Source of the DNA: Clostridia bacterium
GTDB lineage: Bacteria > Bacillota > Clostridia > Oscillospirales > CAG-272
Assembly: GCA_017382555.1 (NCBI GenBank)
Contig: JAFOAB010000135.1
Location: 1-7,678, forward strand
Length of the DNA: 7,678 nt
Reading direction: 5' to 3'
Shown in pieces: positions 1 to 4,991 of this stretch; the stretch's first letter is position 1; the number at the start of each line of letters is the position of its first letter. The notes beneath the pieces were generated by a model. The model saw only the letters and a list, made by a program, of their open reading frames with translations, searched no databases and was not told the DNA's origin. The position numbers and the translations under genes are program-made.

Positions 1-19
1 GCACTGCTTCGTTCTTTTT

Positions 20-76
20 TGGTGCCGGTGACGGCGTTCGTTCGCCTCACGGGTGGATATTTGCCCGTTCCAGCCA
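20..76 (-). repeat. Partial tRNA-Leu 3'-tail repeat, copy A
   Basis: Plus-strand positions 20-34 are identical to the 3' end of the tRNA-Leu gene at 4455 (encoded CCA, discriminator, acceptor 3' strand, part of the T stem). Allowing two mismatches, the match extends to position 40 (19 of 21). A six-base T run precedes it, as in copy B at 4244. Beyond the tail it shares GGCGTTCGTTC with copy B. It then has a small hairpin (ACGGG about 50-54 with CCCGT about 64-68) where copy B has its longer CGGGTTGG stem. It therefore reads as a shortened relative of copy B. The rest of its minus-strand flank lies outside the window. Confidence 0.55.
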
Positions 77-92
77 TTTTTTCCTATCCCCT

Positions 93-132
93 TAGGGGCT
101 GTAAAGAAACTTGTGTTTCTTTACAGCCCCTA
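93..132 (-). terminator. Perfect 18-bp hairpin ending the moxR-DUF58-tgpA operon
   Basis: TAGGGGCTGTAAAGAAAC (93-110) and its exact complement (115-132) form an 18-bp stem with a 4-nt loop. The hairpin starts 10 nt past the transglutaminase stop codon, where an operon terminator is expected. A T-rich tract follows on the plus strand (about 131-144) but not on the minus strand. The structure would therefore be a better intrinsic terminator for rightward than for leftward transcription. It could still protect the 3' end of the operon mRNA. A second palindrome, CCCCTTAGGGG (88-98), shares bases with the stem and would compete with it. Confidence 0.7.
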
Positions 133-142
133 TTTCTTTATT

Positions 143-2209
143 TTACCCTATTGCAAGCACCAAGTACATAATGAGCTTTTTGTACCACGGCATCTTCTTT
201 ACCTTTGCAAACAGTATTCTGCGGAACGCTTCAAATTCCGCAAGCTCTCGGTCGCTGACGGTATGTTGGCTGAATTTTGCTTTTAATGCAATGGCTTCAA
301 GTGTGGCGGGAACGTCGGTTTTCGTCATTTTTGCCGCAAATTCGCATTGCCTGAAACGGGCAAGTGCGGTATCGTTCGGTATTTTGCCGTTCCAACGCTC
401 GCGCTTTGCGGTTCTGCGGATGCTTGCCTGCAGTATGATAACTGCCAAAGCAAATGCGGTCAAAAGCACCCTTTTTGTCCATTTGGGCACTTTGAAGCGA
501 TCCTCTGCCGTTTTGTCGTTAACGCTCGGCTCGTCGGACTTATCGCTTACGGCGGAGGTAACTTCGGAGCTTTGCGGTTCCTCCGTGATCTGGGGCTCTT
601 CAGTGATAGGAGGTTTTGTAAGAGCCTCCGTTTCCTCGGCAACGGGCGGCTCAGTGTCAGACGTACCGTTATCGAACGACATATCTTCATAGAACGCTTC
701 CGCGGGCGTTACCTCAAGCACGTTCCAAATTCCGGAGCGCGAATCGTAATATTCCGCCCAAGCGTGTGCGCGGTGGTTGGTCACTGCTGTTTTTGCGCCT
801 GCTGTGCACTGCACGAAGTAGCCTTCTACGTAGCGCGCGGGAATACCGGCGGCGCGCAACAGCACGGTTGCGGCCGTGGCGTAATGAGCGCAATAACCCG
901 TTTCGCTCTCAAAAAGGAACCATTTTGCAAAGTCATCGCCCGCATTTTCCATTGAAGCGGTAAAACGGTCATACACTGCGCTGTTGCTGACGTATTTTCT
1001 TATGCTTTCGATCTTTTCGGCCGACGTCATATTCGAGTCCGTTATCTCCGTAACAAGCGCACTTGCCCATGCATACGTCTCGGGCGGGAGATCGGTATTG
1101 GCGGCTACGTAGCCGTTTAAGCGGACAGGTGTTGCAGATACGGTAAACGTATATTTCTTTTTGTTATCCTTGTTTTTTAAGAATCCGTCTGAAAGATAAG
1201 TTCTGCCGGCGGGATAATAGGGAAAATATACGGCGTTTGATATACGGCTTGTGGTTATGGTCAGCATACCGAGGGGGGAAACGCCTGAGTTAAAGGTGTC
1301 TCTGCGGTTTTCGGCTGCTGCCCAGGATATACCGTTATATTTATCGTAACTTCTTCCGCGCAAATATATCGGTCCGTCGAAGGTCGATTCCACTGTCATA
1401 ACCGTGTACGTTAAGTTGGTTATTGGGGTGAGATTCTTCAGGTCGATCGACTGAGAGACGGAAATACCCGAACCCGAGCCGCCGAGTATGCCGTCAAGAG
1501 ACGATCCGGAGCTTTCAAAAAGGCTTTCAAACCGGTCGTTCATTTTTGCCGCTCTGTTCACGTATTCCTCCTCGGGTACAAGCGTAAACAGCAATGCAAA
1601 CGCCAGAGCCGCGGCAACTGCCGTGTGCAGGGTAAGCGCAGGAAAGCCCTTTGGGTACTTTCTTCTTACGAGGTCGGTTATAAGCAGAGCGGCTATGCCG
1701 GCTATGCTCATATACATATATAACGCATCGGGCACGGTGAGCGTTACGGGCAACAACGCCGCAAAGGGGAGTATTGCAGGCAAAAATGCTACCCACACCC
1801 GCTTTCGGCGGCAGATGCATAAGCTTACCGCTGCGGCGGTAAGAAACGCAATAAGCAACAGCGCAAGCTCAAATTCATCCGTTTTGTTTACGCCTATAGC
1901 TTTGACACCGTAGACCTTTTGGTAGCTTGTTGTAAGCTTACATAGAAGCGAGCTCAGCTGATCGGCAACGGATGTGTTGCTGTATGTCCAAAAGCCGGCT
2001 CCCGCCGTCAGCAACAGCACTGTACACCATCCGTATTTGAAATAAAACAGTGCGGCGCAAACTGCGGAGAACAAGGCGCACCAAGGGATGAACCAACGCA
2101 CGGATTCCGCAAGCTCCAAACCGGTAATAAACTGCCCCACGGCGCTTACTGAAAACAGAAAGGCAAAAAGTGCGCCGATCAGGCATTGAAGGAGTGAGCT
2201 ACGTTTCAT
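143..2209 (-). CDS. TgpA-like membrane transglutaminase domain protein
   Basis: The 688-aa protein has about seven hydrophobic N-terminal segments (roughly residues 5-28, 37-57, 61-78, 115-132, 138-157, 160-180 and 190-211). A large extracytoplasmic region contains a transglutaminase-like (papain-fold) core at about 395-505. A Pro/Glu/Thr/Ser-rich linker (about 515-565), one more membrane segment (578-596) and a basic cytoplasmic tail follow. The likely catalytic residues are Cys440 in GYCAHYATA, His482 in AHAWAEYY and Glu499 in LEVTPA, where an Asp is more usual. Length and layout match the TgpA family (N-terminal DUF3488-type membrane block, core, TM, C-tail). The ATG at 2209 is chosen because AGGAGGT (2223-2217) lies 7 nt upstream; a GTG at 2218 falls inside that SD and is rejected. 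It overlaps the DUF58 gene by 11 bp. Catalysis is inferred from motifs and the physiological substrate is unknown. Confidence 0.88.
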   Translation of the reverse strand: MKRSSLLQCLIGALFAFLFSVSAVGQFITGLELAESVRWFIPWCALFSAVCAALFYFKYGWCTVLLLTAGAGFWTYSNTSVADQLSSLLCKLTTSYQKVYGVKAIGVNKTDEFELALLLIAFLTAAAVSLCICRRKRVWVAFLPAILPFAALLPVTLTVPDALYMYMSIAGIAALLITDLVRRKYPKGFPALTLHTAVAAALAFALLFTLVPEEEYVNRAAKMNDRFESLFESSGSSLDGILGGSGSGISVSQSIDLKNLTPITNLTYTVMTVESTFDGPIYLRGRSYDKYNGISWAAAENRRDTFNSGVSPLGMLTITTSRISNAVYFPYYPAGRTYLSDGFLKNKDNKKKYTFTVSATPVRLNGYVAANTDLPPETYAWASALVTEITDSNMTSAEKIESIRKYVSNSAVYDRFTASMENAGDDFAKWFLFESETGYCAHYATAATVLLRAAGIPARYVEGYFVQCTAGAKTAVTNHRAHAWAEYYDSRSGIWNVLEVTPAEAFYEDMSFDNGTSDTEPPVAEETEALTKPPITEEPQITEEPQSSEVTSAVSDKSDEPSVNDKTAEDRFKVPKWTKRVLLTAFALAVIILQASIRRTAKRERWNGKIPNDTALARFRQCEFAAKMTKTDVPATLEAIALKAKFSQHTVSDRELAEFEAFRRILFAKVKKMPWYKKLIMYLVLAIG

Positions 2210-3125
2210 CAGGCTCACCTCCTACGTGGCAGTGCCAAAGCGTTTGGAATTTTTGCTCTTTGACAGAGCCCTTTGGGGCAAACGGAGCGCAAAGCAGTGA
2301 GTTCACGCAGATCTTCCAATCCGAATTTTCGCGAACCGCCCATTTTTCTATGCCGTTTGCGGTCAGGGCGAGCACCTCGAACGCCGCCCCGTTTTCCAAA
2401 AGATAGCTGCCGTAATTCAAAAGACGGCTGAACTTTCTGTCAAGCTCGTCGGGTGTGCCGTTTATATCAATTGTCAGAAGCGCAAGACCGCGGTCCGGCT
2501 CCATCGGCTCGCGGAGCATCAGTCCATCCGCTTTTGCCGAGAGCTTCCAATGTATCAGGTTCAGCGTATCTCCTGCATGGTAGGGGCGTATTTCGTGATT
2601 TTCCGCAAAGCCTCCTCCGCGCTTTGCGCGTAACGAGCGCGCGGCTATGCTCTTTAATTCCTCGGGTATGGGGAGCTTTTCGTTTTTCGGCATTACGCGG
2701 ACGATGGCAGACGGCGCCTGCCTTAATCTGAATCGGAAAAGACCCAAATAGTCGTAAACCGCCGTGCGTGCGGTGCTTACGGTAAGACCGCCGCAATGCT
2801 CGGAGGGGAGGCATTCATAGGGACTTACTGCCCACTCTTCGCCCGTTATGGGCTTTGTTACCTTAATTTTGTATCTGTATGGTGGGAATCCCGCAGAATA
2901 GCACTCTTTTGTAATTACTCTTGCTTCCTTTCCCTGCGTTATCCGCTCGGGAACGTCAAGCTTTATTCTCATCCGCAGTATAGCAGGCAGGCTCAGCACA
3001 AGCGAAAGCCACGGAAGCATCAGCATAGCGGCAAGAATTATCCAAGAGATCCATTCCTCGTAGGCAACGTAAAAAACTGCGCTTGCCGTTACTGCTATGA
3101 AGTATAATAACCTGTTTTTTATCAT
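2199..3125 (-). CDS. DUF58 domain membrane-anchored protein
   Basis: The 308-aa protein begins with two hydrophobic segments (about 5-21 and 26-47), which should place the rest in the cytoplasm. A beta-rich region comes next, with the family signature YDYLGLFR at 124-131. The DUF58 core motif lies at about 178-198 (EIRPYHAGDTLNLIHWKLSAK-type, with conserved His, Gly-Asp and HWK). After it comes a von Willebrand A-like part (LLTIDIN at about 216-222), as known for this family. DUF58 proteins are regularly encoded beside MoxR ATPases and are thought to be their partners, but no enzymatic activity is established. The ATG lies 1 nt after the moxR stop (TGATATG) with no convincing SD, which suggests termination-reinitiation coupling. 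The 3' end overlaps the transglutaminase gene by 11 bp. The family call is firm; the role is inferred from context. Confidence 0.9.
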   Translation of the reverse strand: MIKNRLLYFIAVTASAVFYVAYEEWISWIILAAMLMLPWLSLVLSLPAILRMRIKLDVPERITQGKEARVITKECYSAGFPPYRYKIKVTKPITGEEWAVSPYECLPSEHCGGLTVSTARTAVYDYLGLFRFRLRQAPSAIVRVMPKNEKLPIPEELKSIAARSLRAKRGGGFAENHEIRPYHAGDTLNLIHWKLSAKADGLMLREPMEPDRGLALLTIDINGTPDELDRKFSRLLNYGSYLLENGAAFEVLALTANGIEKWAVRENSDWKICVNSLLCAPFAPKGSVKEQKFQTLWHCHVGGEPDET

Positions 3126-3126
3126 A

Positions 3127-4074
3127 TCAGCGCGTTTTGGGGGCGGGGATCCGCTCTAATATACCGCAAAGAACGTCCTCGGCGGTTTTTCTTTCCGCCT
3201 CTGCTTTGGATGAAAGCAGTAAGCGGTGTGCAACGGTCCAAACAAAGACCTCGCGCACGTCGGCGGGTACTACGTAATCGCGTGCGTGAAGCTGTGCCTC
3301 CGCCTTTGCCATAGCGGTAACGGCAAGTGTAGCGCGCGGACTTGCTCCGCGCAGGAGATATTCGGAATCCCGCGTAGCCGTGATAAGGTCAACTATGTAT
3401 TTCACAATTGCTTCGTGCACGTAGGTCTTTTCAACCGCCTCCTGCAGGGCGGCAAGATCGTTACGGCTCATCAGCGGCGATAGGCTTTTTAAGGGATCAA
3501 CGCCTTGGCGGTTAAGTACCATAGCCATCTCGTCCTCGGGTTTCGGATATCCGAGGCTGAGGCGTACGGCAAATCGGTCCATCTGGCTGTCGGGTAGCAT
3601 CTGCGTTCCTGCCGCGCCCGTGGGGTTTTGCGTAGCGATAACGATAAAGGGACTGGGCAGAGGGTGACTGATGCCGTCAACGGTCACCTGGTTTTCTTCC
3701 ATTGCTTCAAGCAGGGCAGATTGAGTGCGCGAGGTCGCACGGTTCAGCTCGTCCGCAAGAAAGAGATTGCACAGCACAGCGCCCTTTTGATAGCGCATTT
3801 CACCCGTGTTCCTGTCGGGGATGGAGTAACCCGTTACGTCAGACGGTAAAACGTCCGGTGTAAACTGCACGCGGTTATAATCAAGGTCAAGCACGCGCGA
3901 AAATGCGAGCGCCATCGTCGTTTTTCCCACGCCGGGTACGTCTTCAAGCAGTATATGACCCTTTGCAAGTATTGCGGTAAGAGCTCTGTGTATAACTTTA
4001 TCTTTTCCAACCACCACCTTGCACATCTGCGCAAGTATTTGGTTAGCGTATAATGCTACGGAATTTTCGCTCAT
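3127..4074 (-). CDS. MoxR family AAA+ ATPase
   Basis: This 315-aa protein has the normal MoxR length. Visible motifs are Walker A DVPGVGKTT (residues 45-53), Walker B LFLADELNRA (104-113), sensor 1 ATQNP (147-151), MDRF (165-168) and a sensor 2-type GASPRA (243-248) in the C-terminal lid. MoxR ATPases act as chaperone-like remodelling machines, often on metal- or VWA-domain partners. Here the partners are probably the DUF58 and transglutaminase proteins encoded directly downstream. It is the first gene of the operon, with an extended -10 promoter upstream. A GGAGG (4091-4087) lies 12 nt before the ATG, slightly farther than optimal. No other in-frame start is better placed, and the protein begins at the usual distance before Walker A. 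All nucleotide-binding residues appear intact. Confidence 0.94.
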   Translation of the reverse strand: MSENSVALYANQILAQMCKVVVGKDKVIHRALTAILAKGHILLEDVPGVGKTTMALAFSRVLDLDYNRVQFTPDVLPSDVTGYSIPDRNTGEMRYQKGAVLCNLFLADELNRATSRTQSALLEAMEENQVTVDGISHPLPSPFIVIATQNPTGAAGTQMLPDSQMDRFAVRLSLGYPKPEDEMAMVLNRQGVDPLKSLSPLMSRNDLAALQEAVEKTYVHEAIVKYIVDLITATRDSEYLLRGASPRATLAVTAMAKAEAQLHARDYVVPADVREVFVWTVAHRLLLSSKAEAERKTAEDVLCGILERIPAPKTR

Positions 4075-4112
4075 TTTCGCCTATAGCCTCCAATCTGAAG
4101 TCTTATACAGTA

Positions 4113-4141
4113 AGTATAACAGTAAATTGTGAATAAATAAA
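4113..4141 (-). promoter_or_regulatory. Candidate sigma-A promoter of the moxR operon
   Basis: On the minus strand, TTTATT (4141-4136), a 17-nt spacer and TATACT (4118-4113) resemble a housekeeping promoter. The -10 box is extended by an upstream TG (TGTTATACT). The -35 is weak (three of six consensus bases), which the extended -10 could offset. Transcription would start near 4106, leaving a leader of about 30 nt that contains the GGAGG at 4091-4087. A second AT-rich box (TATAAG) lies slightly downstream and is a less well spaced alternative. Confidence 0.5.
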
Positions 4142-4169
4142 GTGGAACGCAAAAAAATCGCGAGAAGTT

Positions 4170-4207
4170 AATGAATAATGAAGAATGAATAATGAAAAAT
4201 GAATAAT
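4170..4207. repeat. AATGAAN heptamer microsatellite
   Basis: Five consecutive 7-mers follow the pattern AATGAAT, AATGAAG, AATGAAT, AATGAAA, AATGAAT, plus a partial AAT. The tract sits between the terminator at 4210 and the moxR promoter, about 30 bp upstream of the -35 box. Only the seventh base of the unit varies. It is non-coding and could act as an AT-rich upstream element or simply be a slippage-prone spacer. Confidence 0.8.
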
Positions 4208-4209
4208 AC

Positions 4210-4244
4210 AAAAAGAAAAAGCCGCTAACGCGACTTTTCTTTTT
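4210..4244 (-). terminator. Bidirectional intrinsic terminator next to tRNA-tail copy B
   Basis: On the minus strand the stem is AAAAAGAAAAGTCGC, the loop GTTA, and the return strand GCGGC followed by T5-C-T5. There is one G-T pair and one bulged T. The GC core with flanking A and T tracts should terminate transcription in either direction. It begins directly after the CCA-like end of copy B. That is the same position the genuine tRNA terminator takes after the tRNA gene, though the hairpin sequence differs. It isolates the moxR promoter from transcription coming from the tRNA side. Confidence 0.75.
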
Positions 4245-4407
4245 GGTGCCGGTGACGGGGGTCGAATTCTCCGCCCTCGACTTCCTTCAGTCGCTTCGCT
4301 CCGCGCTTACGCGCTTCTCACGCCTAAAGGCGTTCGTTCTTCGGTCGGGTTGGCTCTTGGCATCCCCCGGATGCCAATTCACTACCAACCCGTTCGCCCC
4401 CTCCACC
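4244..4407 (-). other. Folded element ending in a tRNA-Leu 3' tail, copy B
   Basis: Positions 4244-4266 are identical to 4455-4477, the last 23 nt of the tRNA-Leu gene (T loop, T-stem 3' strand, acceptor 3' strand, discriminator, CCA). The rest is not tRNA: the T-stem 5' strand does not pair (GAGAA in place of ACGGG). On the minus strand the remainder folds densely. A closing helix pairs 4395-4407 with 4251-4264 through GGTG/CACC and GGGGG/CCCCC. CGGGTTGG (minus strand, 4392-4385) pairs with 4353-4346 and encloses a perfect 9-bp hairpin at 4357-4377. Three short hairpins sit at 4320-4333, 4303-4314 (GTAA loop, GNRA type) and 4278-4293. It could be a structured RNA, an integration footprint or a repeat family. 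I do not recognise a named RNA class. Confidence 0.55.
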
Positions 4408-4417
4408 CATAAAAGAC

Positions 4418-4455
4418 ATAACAAAAAAGACACCGCAAGGGTGTCTTTTTGTTAT
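4418..4455 (-). terminator. Intrinsic terminator of tRNA-Leu
   Basis: On the minus strand, immediately after the tRNA 3' end, GACACC pairs with GGTGTC around a 5-nt loop (CTTGC) and is followed by TTTTTTG. Flanking A and T tracts extend the stem with one bulge. The position and the U tract make this the normal terminator of the tRNA transcript. Confidence 0.85.
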
Positions 4456-4541
4456 GGTGCCGGTGACGGGGGTCGAACCCGTACGGTATCGCTACCACCG
4501 GATTTTGAGTCCGGCACGTCTGCCAATTCCATCACACCGGC
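4455..4541 (-). tRNA. tRNA-Leu (anticodon CAA)
   Basis: The 87-nt gene includes an encoded CCA. The acceptor stem is GCCGGTG/CACCGGC with discriminator A, as expected for leucine. The anticodon stem CCGGA/TCCGG carries loop CTCAAAA, giving anticodon CAA, which reads UUG. A long variable arm forms a hairpin (GGTA-GCGA-TACC), as in class II tRNAs. The T arm is ACGGG-TTCGACC-CCCGT with a perfect stem. It appears to be transcribed alone and ends at the terminator that follows directly. The last 23 nt recur exactly at 4244 and in part at 20. Confidence 0.97.
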
Positions 4542-4546
4542 TTGTG

Positions 4547-4884
4547 CTTGAAAAATTTCCCGTATGCTTCAGTACTGCCTTGCGAGCAACTTGCCGTACG
4601 TAGGTACGGCGGCGTTTTGCTCCCTGCGTTGTACTTCGCCTACAGAAAATTTTTCTGCGCCCAAGATGTACTTGGGGCAAAATAAAGCAGCTTGACGTAT
4701 GTAAATACGCCTGCGCTTTGCTTTCTCTCTCGCGGCTTGTCTACGAAAGAAATTTACTGCGCCCGTTTCTCTTGAAATTTTCCCGTATACTTCAGAAAAC
4801 TGCAAAAAAGCAGCTCGCCGTACATTTGTACGCCTTCGCTTTGCTTTTTCTTGCTTTCTTCGTCTACAGAAAAATTTCTGCGGA
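4547..4884. repeat. Three degenerate tandem repeats, about 100-125 bp each
   Basis: Copies lie at about 4547-4662, 4663-4764 and 4765-4884. Shared blocks, in order, are CTTGAAA..TTTCCCGTAT (copies 1 and 3), a GCAGCTTGCCGTAC-like block, a small hairpin, CGCTTTGCT-like text, and CTACAGAAA..TTTCTGCG. Each copy has the same hairpin: CGTAC-GTAG-GTACG (4595-4608 region), CGTAT-GTAA-ATACG (4696-4709) and CGTAC-ATTT-GTACG (4819-4832). The array fills most of the space between the tRNA-Leu 5' end and the ispH-S1 operon end. Open frames cross it but have no ribosome binding site or recognisable protein. It looks like an intergenic repeat family. Confidence 0.75.
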
Positions 4885-4903
4885 AAAGGGTTTGGTCAAT
4901 AAT

Positions 4904-4925
4904 GGGACGTCGAGGGCGACGTCCC
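4904..4925. repeat. Perfect GC-rich palindrome
   Basis: GGGACGTCG (4904-4912) pairs exactly with CGACGTCCC (4917-4925) around AGGG. There is no T tract on either side, so it is a poor intrinsic terminator. It resembles the REP-like GGGACGTC/GACGTCCC palindromes scattered between genes in many bacteria. That resemblance is from memory and was not searched. Confidence 0.6.
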
Positions 4926-4955
4926 CTACAAGGGCAAAGCGTTTTTTCATTACAT

Positions 4956-4981
4956 TCCCCGATGCCCGAGGGCATCGGGGA
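4956..4981 (-). terminator. Hairpin after ispH-S1
   Basis: TCCCCGATGCC (4956-4966) pairs with GGCATCGGGGA (4971-4981) around CGAG, a perfect 11-bp stem 10 nt after the stop codon at 4992. No run of T follows on the minus strand, so simple intrinsic termination is uncertain. It may act as a 3' stability hairpin or as a factor-assisted terminator for the cmk-plsC-ispH/S1 operon. Confidence 0.6.
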
Positions 4982-4991
4982 TATGTATATC

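Noticed and set aside
111..955. Plus-strand open frames over the end of the transglutaminase gene
   Set aside because: They are shadows of a gene with clear catalytic motifs on the other strand, and they include the terminator region.
4075..4112. Riboswitch or attenuator in the moxR leader
   Set aside because: The leader from the predicted start is only about 30 nt and shows no aptamer-like structure.
4243..4551. Plus-strand open frame of about 100 codons across the folded element and tRNA-Leu
   Set aside because: It reads through the complement of a tRNA gene and two terminators. Such frames are typical spurious predictions over tRNA loci.
4569..4805. Minus-strand small protein in the tandem repeats
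   Set aside because: There is no ribosome binding site, and the frame is not kept across all three copies. The Lys/Arg-rich translation reflects repeat composition.
4547..4884. CRISPR array
   Set aside because: The repeats are long, degenerate and contiguous, with no uniform short repeats or unique spacers and no cas genes in the window.
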